From Phenylobacterium sp. (GTDB lineage: Bacteria; Pseudomonadota; Alphaproteobacteria; Caulobacterales; Caulobacteraceae), in assembly GCF_013822795.1 (NCBI RefSeq), contig NZ_PNLB01000022.1:1-64000 (forward strand): a DNA stretch of 64,000 nucleotides, given 5' to 3'. Below the pieces are notes generated by a model. That model was not told where the DNA came from. It did not search any database and was given only the letters and a program-made list of their open reading frames with translations. The position numbers and the translations under genes were made by a program. Position 1 is the stretch's first letter. Each line of letters starts with the position of its first letter. Of the stretch, positions 50,552-61,028 are shown piece after piece.

Positions 50552-51792
50552 CGCAGAGCATCGGCGAAAAGCCCTGGATGAAGCCCGCCGCGCCGGTGAT
50601 GGAGGCGCTGGAGGCCGCCGGAGGCGAGGGCTGCGCGCGGTTCGTCGGCGGGGCGGTGCGCAACGCGCTGTTGGGCGCGCCGGTGGACGACGTCGACATC
50701 GCCTGCACCCTTACCCCTGACGAGGCGACCAAGGCGCTGCGGAGCGCCGGCATCAAGGTGGCGCCGACCGGCGTCGACCACGGCACTGTGACGGCGATCG
50801 TCGGCGGCCAGCCCTTCGAGGTGACGACCCTGCGCCGCGACGTCGAGACCGACGGGCGCCGGGCGGTGGTGGCCTTCACGAAGGACTGGGCTGAGGACGC
50901 CCAGCGCCGCGACTTCACGATGAACGCGGTCTATGCCGACCGGCTGGGAAACCTGACCGACCCGACCGGGACGGGGGTGGCCGACGCCCAGGCCGGGCGG
51001 CTGGTGTTCGTGGGCGAGGCGGCCACCCGCATCGCCGAGGATAGCTTGCGCATCCTGCGCTACTTCCGGTTCCTGGCCTGGTACGGCAAGGGCGAGCCGG
51101 ACGGCGCGGCGCTGGCCGCCTGCGAGGCGGGACGTGAGTTGATGGGCAATCTGGCCGCCGAGCGGGTGGCCAAGGAGCTGCTGAAGCTGCTGGCCGCCTA
51201 CGATCCGCGCCCGGCGATGGCGCTGATGGCCCAGACCGGCGTGCTGACCCAGCTGCTGCCGAGCGCTACGGACCTCGCCGGCTTCAACCAGTTGGTCGAG
51301 ATCGAGACCGAGCAGCTGTTCAGTTGCGACCCGCTGCTGCGGCTGGCGACGCTGTTGCCGGACAACGAGGTCGGGGTCGGCAAGGCGGCCGAAGCCTTGA
51401 GGCTCTCCAACGAGCAGCGTGATCGGCTGATAGCGGCGATGGGCAAGACCCCCCGCATCACCTCGTGGATGAGCCCGCGCGAGAGCCGGCGGGCGGTCTA
51501 CAAGATCGGCGTGCAGGCCTTCAGCGACCGCATCAAGCTGGCCTGGTCGCACTCGGAGCGCTCGGCCGCCACGCACCAGTGGCGCGGCCTGTTGGCCTTG
51601 GCCGAGAGCTGGACCCCGCCGCCGTTCCCGCTGACCGGCGAGGACGTGCTCAAGTCGGGCGTGCCCAAGGGGCCGATGGTCGGCCAGGTGCTGCGCGAGG
51701 TCGAGGACTGGTGGATCGACCACGACTTCATCGACGACAAGTTCTCGGCCATCGAGAAGCTGAAGGCCGTGGCTCAGGGCATGGCGTACTAG
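50548..51792 (+). CDS. CCA tRNA nucleotidyltransferase/poly(A) polymerase family
   Basis: RFVGGAVRNALLGAPVDDVDIACTLTPDE; AQRRDFTMNAVYAD. Confidence 0.95.
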   Translation: MTQSIGEKPWMKPAAPVMEALEAAGGEGCARFVGGAVRNALLGAPVDDVDIACTLTPDEATKALRSAGIKVAPTGVDHGTVTAIVGGQPFEVTTLRRDVETDGRRAVVAFTKDWAEDAQRRDFTMNAVYADRLGNLTDPTGTGVADAQAGRLVFVGEAATRIAEDSLRILRYFRFLAWYGKGEPDGAALAACEAGRELMGNLAAERVAKELLKLLAAYDPRPAMALMAQTGVLTQLLPSATDLAGFNQLVEIETEQLFSCDPLLRLATLLPDNEVGVGKAAEALRLSNEQRDRLIAAMGKTPRITSWMSPRESRRAVYKIGVQAFSDRIKLAWSHSERSAATHQWRGLLALAESWTPPPFPLTGEDVLKSGVPKGPMVGQVLREVEDWWIDHDFIDDKFSAIEKLKAVAQGMAY

Positions 51793-51798
51793 ATCCCA

Positions 51799-51925
51799 AT
51801 TGCTCCCCCGCTGGGGGAGCTCCGGGCCGGAGACCCGGTGAGGGGGACTGCGACTCCGGCAGCAAGCCCCCTCCGTCTCGATGCTGCGCATCGATCCACC
51901 TCCCCCGGTGGGGGAGGAATTGAGA
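51799..51925. repeat. intergenic hairpin repeat, second family
   Basis: TGCTCCCCCGCTGGGGGAGCTCCGG...AAGCCCCCTCCGTCTCGATGCTGCGCATCGATCCACCTCCCCCGGTGGGGGAGGA. Confidence 0.75.
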
Positions 51926-51943
51926 AGTGGAGACCTTGGCCCG

Positions 51944-52642
51944 ATGAAACTCGGCATCCTGGAGACCGGCGCGCCGCCGGAGGAGATCCGCGGGCGGTAC
52001 GGCAGCTATCCGTCGATGTTCCGGCGGCTGTTCGGCGAAAGCGCCTATGACTACGCCGTCTACGACGTGGCGGCGGGCGAGATGCCGGCGGGCGTGGCCG
52101 AGTGCGGGGCCTGGCTGGTCACCGGCTCGTCGGCGGGCGCGTACGACCCCGAACCCTGGATCGCGCCGCTGGAGGACTTCCTGCGCGCCGCCAAGGGCCA
52201 AGCGCCGCTGGTCGGGATCTGCTTCGGCCACCAGATCATGGCCCAGGCGTTCGGCGGCAAGGTGATCAAGTCGCCGAACGGCTGGGGGCTGGGGCTACAG
52301 CGCTATCGGATGGGGGCGGCGCGCGGCTGGATGGACAGCCCGGAGCCGATCGCCGTGCCCGGTTCGCACCAGGACCAGGTCGTCGAGGCGCCGCCCGGCG
52401 CCAAGGTCATCGGCGGCAACGACTTCTGCCCGGTCGGCATGCTGGACTACGGCGCTGACCGGGCGATCTCGCTGCAGCTGCATCCCGAATTCGAGCCTGA
52501 CTACGCCAAGGCGCTGATCGAGACGCGGCGCGGGACGCGGCTGAGCGTGGAAGAGGCCGACCGTGCGGTGATGAGCTATGAGCAGCCCGACGACCGCGTG
52601 CGGGTCGGCGCCTGGCTGCAGCGGTTCATCGAGACGGCTTAG
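51944..52642 (+). CDS. type 1 glutamine amidotransferase (GMP synthase-like GATase)
   Basis: APLVGICFGHQIMAQAFGG nucleophile motif; LQLHPEFEP. Confidence 0.92.
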   Translation: MKLGILETGAPPEEIRGRYGSYPSMFRRLFGESAYDYAVYDVAAGEMPAGVAECGAWLVTGSSAGAYDPEPWIAPLEDFLRAAKGQAPLVGICFGHQIMAQAFGGKVIKSPNGWGLGLQRYRMGAARGWMDSPEPIAVPGSHQDQVVEAPPGAKVIGGNDFCPVGMLDYGADRAISLQLHPEFEPDYAKALIETRRGTRLSVEEADRAVMSYEQPDDRVRVGAWLQRFIETA

Positions 52643-52679
52643 GGCCTGCGGACGCCGCGGGGCGGCGTTGGCGCGCTCG

Positions 52680-52858
52680 ACATCTCCCTCTCCCCCGCGG
52701 GGGAGAGGGTAGGGTGAGGGGGCGCGGGCGTTTCCGCTTTCACCGAGGCCGAAGGGCGCCGCTGGGCGGCGCTAACCCCTCACCCGACCTCTCCCCTTGG
52801 AAGGGGAGAGGGGAAATTTTCGGCGCCTGACATCTCCCCTTCCGGGCGGGAGGGGAAA
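52680..52858. repeat. palindromic intergenic repeat pair
   Basis: CTCCCCCGCGGGGGAGAGGGTAGGGTGAGGGGG ... CCCCTCACCCGACCTCTCCCCTTGGAAGGGGAGAGGGG. Confidence 0.8.
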
Positions 52859-52872
52859 GGGCCGCCTGTCCC

Positions 52873-53751
52873 CTAGACCCAGGCCACCATCGGCGGCATC
52901 GAGGACAGGATGGTGTCGATGTTGCCGCCGGCCTTGAGGCCGAACATCGTGCCGCGGTCGTAGAGCAGGTTGAACTCGACGTAGCGGCCGCGGCGGACCA
53001 GCTGTTCCTGGCGGTCGGCCTCGGTCCAGGGCTCGTCCATGCGGTGGCGGACGATCTTCGGATAGACGTCGAGGAACGCCTCGCCGACCGCGCGGGTGAA
53101 GGCGAAATCCTTCTCGAAGTCGCCGCTGTTGTGGCGGTCGTAGAAGATGCCGCCGACGCCCCGCGTCTCGTTGCGGTGGGGCAGGAAGAAGTACTCGTCG
53201 CACCAGGCCTTGTACTTGCCGTACCACTCCGGATCGTAGGGATCGCAGGCGTCCTTCATGGCCGCGTGGAACAGCTTGGCGTCGTCGGCTTCCTGGCTGC
53301 GCTGAACGTCGAGCATCGGAGTCAGATCGGCGCCGCCGCCGAACCAGCTCTCGGCCGTCGACAGGAAGCGGGTGTTCATGTGTACGGTCGGCACGCGCGG
53401 CGAGCGCGGGTGTACGATCAGGCTGATGCTGGCCGAGACGTAGGTCGGGTCCTTGTCGGCCCCGGGCATCTGGGCGGCCATCTCGGGCGAGAAACGCGCC
53501 AGGGCTGCGGAGGTGTGCACGCCGGCCTTTTCGAACAGCCGGCCCTTCAGGTGGCCGCCGATGCCGCCACCGACGCCGGCCTCGCGGGTCCAGGGGCGGG
53601 CCTCGAACTGGCCGGGCTCGCCCGGATAGAGATCGGCCGGAGCCTCGTCTTCCAGGCGCTCGAGCTCGGCGAAGATCCGGGTCTGCAGACTTTCGAACCA
53701 TTCCTTGGCGCGATTACGCCGGGCTTCGATCTCGGGAGAAATGTTGGTCAT
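52873..53751 (-). CDS. hemF: oxygen-dependent coproporphyrinogen III oxidase
   Basis: WFGGGADLTPMLD; KAWCDEYFFLPHRNETRGVGGIFYD; EFNLLYDRGTMFGLK. Confidence 0.97.
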   Translation of the reverse strand: MTNISPEIEARRNRAKEWFESLQTRIFAELERLEDEAPADLYPGEPGQFEARPWTREAGVGGGIGGHLKGRLFEKAGVHTSAALARFSPEMAAQMPGADKDPTYVSASISLIVHPRSPRVPTVHMNTRFLSTAESWFGGGADLTPMLDVQRSQEADDAKLFHAAMKDACDPYDPEWYGKYKAWCDEYFFLPHRNETRGVGGIFYDRHNSGDFEKDFAFTRAVGEAFLDVYPKIVRHRMDEPWTEADRQEQLVRRGRYVEFNLLYDRGTMFGLKAGGNIDTILSSMPPMVAWV

Positions 53752-53763
53752 CGCGTACCGCAG

Positions 53764-54231
53764 TTAGGAAATTTGGGCGGGAGTAGGAAATTGACCGGTC
53801 TGGCGCAACGCCTCGGAAAGGCCGATGGCGGCCGAGACGGTGACGTTGAGCGAGCGCCGGCCAGGCGTGAGCGGGATGAAGACGCGGGCGTCGGCGGAGT
53901 CGTGAACGTCGTCCGGGACACCCAGGCTTTCGCGGCCGAACAGTAGGATGTCGTCAGGCCGAAATGCGAAATCATGCAATGGCTGCGCGGCCTTAGTAGA
54001 GAACAGCACTATGCGAGCTGCCCCCTTGGCGGCCTGAAAATCGCTCCAGCCGGCATGGCGCACGACGTCGGCCGGTTCGCCGTAATCCATGGCCGCACGG
54101 CGGATCGCCTTGTCGGAAAGCGGGAAACCACAAGGCTCGATGACGTGTACGGGCACCCCCATACAGGCGCCGAGGCGAAGGGCCGCGCCAAGGTTTTGCG
54201 GAATGTCCGGTTGAAAAAGCGCGAGCAGCAT
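53764..54231 (-). CDS. trmL: tRNA (cytidine(34)-2'-O)-methyltransferase (SPOUT)
   Basis: LFQPDIPQNLGAALRLGACMGVPVHVIEPCGFPL; LFGRESLGVPDDV; SLNVTVSAAIGLSEALRQ. Confidence 0.93.
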   Translation of the reverse strand: MLLALFQPDIPQNLGAALRLGACMGVPVHVIEPCGFPLSDKAIRRAAMDYGEPADVVRHAGWSDFQAAKGAARIVLFSTKAAQPLHDFAFRPDDILLFGRESLGVPDDVHDSADARVFIPLTPGRRSLNVTVSAAIGLSEALRQTGQFPTPAQIS

Positions 54232-54460
54232 TCTAAGCGGTCCAGCCACGGGATTAGCCGGGGCCAGGGGCGAATCACGGAAGGGCGGGGTGCGAGATGC
54301 AATCCGACCGTCTTCCGCGGGTTTGCCCGGCGCCAGCGTTCAGTTCCGGTGGCCCTTACCAGAACCGCTGGCAGGGGTCGAAGGCTGGATCACTCCGGAA
54401 TTATCCGTAGGGATCTGACGGGCCGCGGTCGCGCGGCCCCAAACGAAGGGTAGCTTTAAG

Positions 54461-55015
54461 GTGGCCGACACCGTCGCGGGCGCAAATCCCGATACGCATG
54501 CCGCGGGCGACGACCCGAACCGGCGTGATTTTATTCATATTGCGGCGGCGGTCGCGGCCGGCGGCGCTGTCGCGGGCCTCGCCTGGCCGTTCATCGACCA
54601 GATGAACCCGTCCGGCGATACGCTGGCGCTGGCGTCGGTCGAATTCGACCTGACCAAGGTCGAGGAAGGCCAGCAGGTCACGATCAAGTGGCGCGGCAAG
54701 CCGCTGTTCATCCGCAATCGGACTGGCGCGGAGATCGCCAAGGCCATTGGGGATGACAGCGCGAGCATGCCCGATCCGCAGAAGGACGAAGACCGTCACA
54801 AGCCGGGCAAGGCCCAATGGCTCGTGCTGGTCGGCACCTGCACGCACCTCGGCTGCGTGCCGACGTTCGGCGGCGGCGACTACGGCGGCTGGTTCTGCCC
54901 CTGCCACGGTTCGCACTACGACGTGTCGGGCCGCATCCGTAAGGGTCCGGCGCCGAAGAACCTGGCGGTGCCCGACTACACCTTCCTTTCCGACACCAAG
55001 GTCAAGGTGGGCTGA
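54461..55015 (+). CDS. petA: ubiquinol-cytochrome c reductase Rieske iron-sulfur subunit
   Basis: CTHLGCVP...[26 protein letters not shown]. Confidence 0.97.
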   Translation: MADTVAGANPDTHAAGDDPNRRDFIHIAAAVAAGGAVAGLAWPFIDQMNPSGDTLALASVEFDLTKVEEGQQVTIKWRGKPLFIRNRTGAEIAKAIGDDSASMPDPQKDEDRHKPGKAQWLVLVGTCTHLGCVPTFGGGDYGGWFCPCHGSHYDVSGRIRKGPAPKNLAVPDYTFLSDTKVKVG

Positions 55016-55020
55016 CCCAG

Positions 55021-56340
55021 ATGAGCGGACATTCCAATTACGAACCGAAGACCGGCATCGAGCGTTGGCTCGACACCCGTCTGCCTGTCGTGCGCCTGGC
55101 GTACGACTCGATGATCGACTTCCCGACCCCGAAGAACCTGAACTACTGGTGGACCTTCGGCGGCATCCTGGCGGTCTGCCTCGGCATCCAGCTGGTCACC
55201 GGCATCGTGCTGGCCATGCACTACGTGCCGCACGTCGACCACGCCTTCGCCTCGGTCGAACGCATCATGCGTGACGTCAACTACGGCTGGCTGATCCGCT
55301 ACATGCACGCCAACGGCGCCTCGATGTTCTTCATCGCGGTCTACATCCACATGTTCCGCGGGCTGTACTACGGCTCGTACAAGGCTCCGCGCGAAGTGCT
55401 GTGGATCCTGGGCTGCGTGATCTACCTGCTGATGATGGCCACCGCCTTCATGGGCTACGTGCTGCCCTGGGGTCAGATGTCCTTCCACGGCGCCGTCGTG
55501 ATCACCAACCTGTTCGGCGCGCTGCCGGTCGTGGGCGAAGCGATCACCACCTGGCTGTGGGGCGGCTTCGCGGTCGACAACCCGACCCTGAACCGCTTCT
55601 TCTCGCTGCACTTCCTGCTGCCGTTCATGATCGCGGGCGTCGTTGGCCTGCACATCTGGGCGCTGCACGTCCCGGGCAACAACAACCCGACCGGCGTGAA
55701 CGTGAAGTCGAAGGAAGACACCGTTCCCTTCCATCCGTACTACACGGTGAAGGACGGCTTCGCGATCGTGGTGTTCCTGATCCTGTTCGCGACCTTCGTG
55801 TTCTACAACCCGAACGCGCTTGGCCACGCCGACAACTACATCCCCGGCAACCCGCTGGTGACCCCGGCGCACATCGTTCCCGAATGGTACTTCCTGCCGT
55901 TCTACGCGATCCTGCGCGCGGTTCCCGACAAGCTGGGCGGCGTGATCCTGATGTTCGGCGCCATCGCGGTGCTGTTCGTCCTGCCCTGGCTCGACACCTC
56001 TAAGGTGCGCTCGATGCGCTACCGGCCGACGGCGAAGCTGTACTTCTTCATCTTCCTGCTGGCCTGCCTGGTGCTCGGCTACTGCGGTGGTCAGCTGCCG
56101 GACAACCACGTGATCCCGGGTCTGTCGACCTTCAAGCTGGGCGACGCCGACCTGAACTCGATGGTGTGGCTGTCGCGGGTCGCGACCCTCTACTACTTCG
56201 CTTACTTCCTGGTCGTTCTGCCGGTTCTGGGTCTCACCGAGACTCCGCTGCCGCTGCCGGAATCGATCAGCGAACCTGTGCTTTCGCATCCCGCCAACGC
56301 GCCGGCCGGCGCCGCGGCTTCGCCTGAAAAGAGGGGTTAA
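55021..56340 (+). CDS. petB: cytochrome b (bc1 complex)
   Basis: [42 protein letters not shown]. Confidence 0.98.
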   Translation: MSGHSNYEPKTGIERWLDTRLPVVRLAYDSMIDFPTPKNLNYWWTFGGILAVCLGIQLVTGIVLAMHYVPHVDHAFASVERIMRDVNYGWLIRYMHANGASMFFIAVYIHMFRGLYYGSYKAPREVLWILGCVIYLLMMATAFMGYVLPWGQMSFHGAVVITNLFGALPVVGEAITTWLWGGFAVDNPTLNRFFSLHFLLPFMIAGVVGLHIWALHVPGNNNPTGVNVKSKEDTVPFHPYYTVKDGFAIVVFLILFATFVFYNPNALGHADNYIPGNPLVTPAHIVPEWYFLPFYAILRAVPDKLGGVILMFGAIAVLFVLPWLDTSKVRSMRYRPTAKLYFFIFLLACLVLGYCGGQLPDNHVIPGLSTFKLGDADLNSMVWLSRVATLYYFAYFLVVLPVLGLTETPLPLPESISEPVLSHPANAPAGAAASPEKRG

Positions 56341-56347
56341 GCCTCAG

Positions 56348-57196
56348 ATGCTGCGTAAAGGTATCGCGCTCGCGGCGCTTGGCTTGGCCATTCTCGCGGC
56401 CCCGGCGGCTCAGGCCGCTGGCGGCGCCCTGCCGCCCAAGCACGTCGAATTCAGCTTCGAAGGTCCGTTCGGCAAGTTCGACCAGGCTGAGCTGCAACGT
56501 GGTTACAAGGTCTATCGGGAGGTCTGCTCGGCCTGCCACTCGATGAACCTGATGTACTTCCGGAACCTCGGCCAAAAGGGCGGGCCGTTCTACGACGCGA
56601 AGTACAAGAACCCGAACGACAACCCGTATGTGAAGTCGATCGCCAAGGACTATCAGATCAAGGACATCGACTCGGAAACGGGTGATGTGATCGAGCGTCC
56701 GGGCACCTCGGCCGACAAGTTCCCGTCGCCCTTCCCGAACGAAGCGGCGGCGCGGGCCTCGAACGGCGGCGCCCTGCCGCCGGACCTGTCGGTGATGGCC
56801 AAGGCTCGTCACCACGGGCCGCAGTACATCTACTCGCTGCTCACCGGCTACAAGAACCCGCCCGCGGGTCTGAAGGTCGGCGTCGGCCAGCACTACAACC
56901 CGTACATGAACGGCGACGTGTCGGCCGCGTGGTCGGGCCCGCACGACAAGGTTCCGCCCGGCGGCTTCATCGCCATGGCCCCGCCGCTGGCGGCCGGCCA
57001 GGTGACGTTCGACGACGGCACCAAGTCGACGCTGGACCAGCAGGCCAAGGACGTTGCGGCCTTCATCGCCTGGGCTTCCGAGCCCAAGATGGAAGAGCGC
57101 AAGGCCTTCGGCATGGCCGCGATGATCTACCTCTTCATCTTCGCGGGCCTGCTGTACGCCAGCTACCGCAAGATCTGGAAGAACGTCGCCCACTAG
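56348..57196 (+). CDS. petC: cytochrome c1
   Basis: CSACHSMN heme motif, C-terminal TM anchor. Confidence 0.97.
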   Translation: MLRKGIALAALGLAILAAPAAQAAGGALPPKHVEFSFEGPFGKFDQAELQRGYKVYREVCSACHSMNLMYFRNLGQKGGPFYDAKYKNPNDNPYVKSIAKDYQIKDIDSETGDVIERPGTSADKFPSPFPNEAAARASNGGALPPDLSVMAKARHHGPQYIYSLLTGYKNPPAGLKVGVGQHYNPYMNGDVSAAWSGPHDKVPPGGFIAMAPPLAAGQVTFDDGTKSTLDQQAKDVAAFIAWASEPKMEERKAFGMAAMIYLFIFAGLLYASYRKIWKNVAH

Positions 57197-57220
57197 GGCG
57201 GAGCGCTTCCGACGAATTGG

Positions 57221-57252
57221 AAAGGCCCCGGAGCGATCCGGGGCCTTTTTTC
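57221..57252 (+). terminator. rho-independent terminator of the bc1 operon
   Basis: AAAGGCCCCGG-AGCGAT-CCGGGGCCTTTTTT. Confidence 0.9.
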
Positions 57253-57326
57253 GTGGCCCGCGCCCTTGCTTGACTTTGCCGCCCTCGAAAACCAACGATA
57301 CCCCAAATGGCTGGCGGAGGGCCGCG

Positions 57327-59096
57327 ATGGGTACCGGGTTCAAGACTGCGGCGCTCGCCGGGTTGGGGCTGTCGCTCACGAGTCTGTCCTTCGAGCCGAG
57401 CATCTCGCCCCAGGTCTTGGCGGCGCTCGATCCGACCGCGCTCGCCTCGTCGATCTGCGGCAGTCCCAAGAGCGGCGGCATGCTGGCGCGCAACCTCTTG
57501 CTGGCCCGGGCGCTCGCCGCGCCGGCCAGCCAAGCGGGGCCGATTCCGCTCTATGACGACCTGACCACGTCGCCGTTTCCGGTCACCACCACCGATCCGC
57601 AGGCCAAGCGCTATTTCAGCCAGGGGCTGCTGCTGACCTACGGCTTCAACCACGCCGGCGCGGTGCGCTCGTTCCGCGAGGCCCAGCGGCTGGATCCGTC
57701 CTGCGCGATGTGCTGGTGGGGCGAGGCGGTCGCGTTGGGCCCCAACATCAACGCGCCGATGGATGATCGCGACCGCGACGCCGCGCTCGCGGCCATGGAC
57801 AAGGCCATGACCCTGCGCGAGCGCGCCTCGCCGATGGAAAGGGCGCTGATCGAGGCGGTGGCCAAGCGCTATTCGCGCGATCCGAAGGCCGACCGGGCGG
57901 CGCTGGACGGCGCCTATGCCGACGCCATGCTGGAGACGGCCCGGCGCTTCCCGGCCGACGACGACGTGGCGGTGCTGGCCGCCGAGGCGGTGATGGACAC
58001 CACGCCCTGGAACTACTGGGAGCCCGACAAGAAGACGCCGGTTGGCCGTAGCGGCGAGGCTGTGCGGCTGGTCGAGACGGTGATCGCCCGCAATCCGGCC
58101 CATGTGCAGGCCGGGCATCTCTATATTCACCTGCTGGAGGCGGCCGACGCTAAGCGCGCGGAAGCGGCGGCGGATCGGCTGGGCGCGCCGACCGCACCCA
58201 GCGCCGGGCATCTCGTGCACATGCCCTCGCACATCTACCAAGTGCGCGGGCGCTACGCGGATTCGATGCGGGTGAACGTCGCCGCGGCCCGGGCCGACGA
58301 GGCCTATATCCGTAGCGCCGGCGACCACAGCTTGGTGCGCTACGGCTACTATCCGCACAACGTCCACTTCATCGTCACCTCGGCGCAGATGGCGGGCGAC
58401 ATGGATGCGGTGGTCCGCGAGGCCGAACGCCTGCGCGTGCTGATGGACGCCGAGACCTCGGCGAAGATCGGCTGGATCCAGGTCATCGACGCGGCGCCCT
58501 ACCAGGCGATGGCCCAGTTCGCCGCCCCCGAGGCGATCCTGGCCATGCCGGCGCCCGACGCGCGCCTGCCCTATGCGAGCGCGATGCATCACTACGCGCG
58601 CGCGGTCGCCTACGCCCAGCAGCGCGACAAGGCCGGCTTCGACGCCGAGATCGCGGCGATGGACGCCCTGGTCAAGGCCGACGCCTTCGCCGACCTGACC
58701 GCTCAGTTGGTGCCGGCGGTCGACCTGGTGAACATGGCGCAGGAGGTGGCGCGCGGGCGCTTCACGACCGCCGAAGGCCGCTACGACGAGGCCGCGGGGC
58801 ATTACCGCAAGGCGATCGCCATCGAGGGCCGCATTCCCTACACAGAGCCGCCGTACTGGTACTATCCGGTCCATCAGTCGCTTGGCGCGGCGCTGTTCCT
58901 CGCGGGCAAGCCGGCCGAGGCCAGCGAGGCGTTCCGCGCCGCCCTGGCGCAGACGCCGCGCAATGGCTGGGCGCTCTACGGCCTGGCGCGCAGTGAAGAG
59001 GCGCAGGGCCGCAAGGCCGAGGCCGAGGCCGCGCGGCAGGCCTTCGTCCGGTCCTGGGCCGGGCGGCCCGAGTGGCTGCGGATGGAGCGGCTCTAG
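57327..59096 (+). CDS. TPR-repeat protein
   Basis: QGLLLTYGFNHAGAVRSFREAQRLDPSCAMCWWGEAVALGPNINAPM; C-terminal TPRs. Confidence 0.85.
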   Translation: MGTGFKTAALAGLGLSLTSLSFEPSISPQVLAALDPTALASSICGSPKSGGMLARNLLLARALAAPASQAGPIPLYDDLTTSPFPVTTTDPQAKRYFSQGLLLTYGFNHAGAVRSFREAQRLDPSCAMCWWGEAVALGPNINAPMDDRDRDAALAAMDKAMTLRERASPMERALIEAVAKRYSRDPKADRAALDGAYADAMLETARRFPADDDVAVLAAEAVMDTTPWNYWEPDKKTPVGRSGEAVRLVETVIARNPAHVQAGHLYIHLLEAADAKRAEAAADRLGAPTAPSAGHLVHMPSHIYQVRGRYADSMRVNVAAARADEAYIRSAGDHSLVRYGYYPHNVHFIVTSAQMAGDMDAVVREAERLRVLMDAETSAKIGWIQVIDAAPYQAMAQFAAPEAILAMPAPDARLPYASAMHHYARAVAYAQQRDKAGFDAEIAAMDALVKADAFADLTAQLVPAVDLVNMAQEVARGRFTTAEGRYDEAAGHYRKAIAIEGRIPYTEPPYWYYPVHQSLGAALFLAGKPAEASEAFRAALAQTPRNGWALYGLARSEEAQGRKAEAEAARQAFVRSWAGRPEWLRMERL

Positions 59097-59099
59097 GCC

Positions 59100-59879
59100 C
59101 TAGCCGGCGGGCGCCAGCAGCAGCTTGCCGCCTGGAAAGTCGAAGCGCAGTCGCCAACGGGCGAGCAAGGGCGCGCCGATGACGCCGTCGGCCTCGGTCT
59201 CCGACGACAAGCCGCCCTCAAGGTTCTCGAACAGCCTCCCGGCGAACGAGGCGGCCCGCAGCTGAGCGCGGGTTTCGCCGTAGGGCAGCAGTTCCTGCGG
59301 CTTGGCGGCGCCTGGAACGGCGGCGTGGTCCTGGGCGACCCGCACAGCGGTGTCCGAGCCCGTGGCGATCACGAAGTCGCCGGCCAGGGCGCTCGGCCCA
59401 TCAGCAACCGCGGCCCGGGCGGTGGCGACCCCGCCGGCGACGTGCAGCGGCAGGACGGTGACCTTACTGTGCACGCGCGGGGCTTGGCCGCGCGGATAGA
59501 TGGCGACCTTGCAGGGCGCGAAACTGACCTCGACCACGTAGGCCGACAGCAGGTCCGCGCCGATGACCCCGGCGATCGGGGTCGGGAAGGCGTAGGTGCG
59601 CGCGTCGAGGTCGGCGATCACGAACCGGCGGTCGGGCAGGGTGAGCCCGGCGATGCGGACCGGCCCGCGCTGGTCCAGCTCCACCAGTCCCGCGCCCTGG
59701 GCCTTGGTCTCATGCAGCTGAGTGACGGGCGCGCCGGTGTCGAGGATGTAGTCGCCGGCCAGGCCGTCGATCGAGGCGGGGGCGACAACCACCCCCTGCT
59801 CGAACCAGCAGGCGGTCTCGCCGGCGTGGGCGGCGGCCGGTAGGGCGGCGGCGGCAAGGACCAGGGCGACCGGCTTCAT
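59100..59879 (-). CDS. secreted retropepsin/pepsin-like aspartic protease-fold protein
   Basis: Signal peptide; DYILDTGAPVTQLH active-site-like motif; second IATGSDTAV motif; VIGADLL. Confidence 0.7.
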   Translation of the reverse strand: MKPVALVLAAAALPAAAHAGETACWFEQGVVVAPASIDGLAGDYILDTGAPVTQLHETKAQGAGLVELDQRGPVRIAGLTLPDRRFVIADLDARTYAFPTPIAGVIGADLLSAYVVEVSFAPCKVAIYPRGQAPRVHSKVTVLPLHVAGGVATARAAVADGPSALAGDFVIATGSDTAVRVAQDHAAVPGAAKPQELLPYGETRAQLRAASFAGRLFENLEGGLSSETEADGVIGAPLLARWRLRFDFPGGKLLLAPAG

Positions 59880-60045
59880 GGGATCCCAAGGGCGAGAGAA
59901 CGCCGGGGCGCTTGGCGGCCCCTTTGCAGGCAGCATAGCTGCGGTTGCGCGCTTCGGCGACGGCTTCGGCGCGATCGGCGCATCGCGAACGCCAGAAGGG
60001 CGATAGGGCCTTACCCCTGCCGCATCGATCGCCTAAGTCGGGCGC

Positions 60046-60522
60046 ATGAGCTTTATCAAGCCCTGGCGGGATTTTCGGCGGATGCAGGACGTGGCGCTCG
60101 GCGCGGCGGTGCTGATCTATGCCGGCGCAGTGGTGAACGCCTTTCGGGTGTTGCCCGGCGGTGTCGAGCTGATCGTCCAGCGCACCCTGATCTGGCCAGG
60201 CGTCTTCCTGCTCGCCTCGCTGGCCGTGCCGTTGGCGGTGCCGGCGTTGAAGCGGGGCTTGGCGCGCTATGTGTGGATGAGCTTCCAGGCTGGGTTCGGT
60301 CAAACGGCGATCTCGGTGCTGACCGGGGTCGGGCTGCTCGCGGCTGCGGCGCTGTTCATCTACTGGCAGGTCTGGGCGGTCGGCCATGGCGGTCGTTATC
60401 CGGCCGGGGTGTTCTCCGGCTACGGGGCGGGGATCGGCATCCTGGCGGCGCAGGCGGTGCTGGTGCGGGCGCTGGAGACGGTGCCCGAGGTGCGCAAGCA
60501 GATCGAAGAGCGCGAACCCTAG
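60046..60522 (+). CDS. membrane protein of unknown function
   Basis: Four hydrophobic segments. Confidence 0.65.
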   Translation: MSFIKPWRDFRRMQDVALGAAVLIYAGAVVNAFRVLPGGVELIVQRTLIWPGVFLLASLAVPLAVPALKRGLARYVWMSFQAGFGQTAISVLTGVGLLAAAALFIYWQVWAVGHGGRYPAGVFSGYGAGIGILAAQAVLVRALETVPEVRKQIEEREP

Positions 60523-61028
60523 CCGGCGGCGAACGGCGGGCCGAACTCGAGGTGCAGCCGCAGGGTCGGCAGACCGAACTCGTCCTCTTCTTCGCCGACC
60601 ACGACGAAGCCCAGCTTTTCCAGGATGCGCCAGGAGGCGAGGTTGGCCGGGTCGATGGTGGCGTCCACCGCGTCCGGCGTACAGGCGGCCAGCAGCGCGC
60701 GGGCGGCCTCGGTGGCGTAGCCCTGGCCCCAGTAGGCGCGAGCGAAGCCGTAGATCAGCTCCAGGCGATTGGGATGGGGCGTGGGAATCAAGCCGACCCA
60801 GCCGATCAGGGCGTCGCTGTCGCGCAACACCACGGCGCGGCTGCCGACCTCGCTGATCTTCAGGCTGGCGGCGGCGTTGTTGATCCAGAGCGCGGTCGCC
60901 GCCCGGCTAAGCGGCACGCCGTCGCCGACGTGGGCCATCACCTGCGGATCGGCGGCGATGGCGCAAAGCGGGTCGAGATCGGTCGCCGCCAAGGGGCGGA
61001 GCCGCAGCCTGGAAGTTTCGAGGATCAC
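60519..61028 (-). CDS. GNAT family N-acetyltransferase (RimJ/RimL-type)
   Basis: LETSRLRLRPLAATDLDPL; YGFARAYWGQGYATEAARALLA. Confidence 0.93.
   Translation of the reverse strand: MILETSRLRLRPLAATDLDPLCAIAADPQVMAHVGDGVPLSRAATALWINNAAASLKISEVGSRAVVLRDSDALIGWVGLIPTPHPNRLELIYGFARAYWGQGYATEAARALLAACTPDAVDATIDPANLASWRILEKLGFVVVGEEEDEFGLPTLRLHLEFGPPFAAG

Noticed and set aside
54976-56289. 437-aa minus-strand ORF
   Set aside because: Antisense to cytochrome b, His/Gln/Asp-rich shadow translation
57135-58874. 579-aa minus-strand ORF
   Set aside because: Antisense to the TPR protein gene
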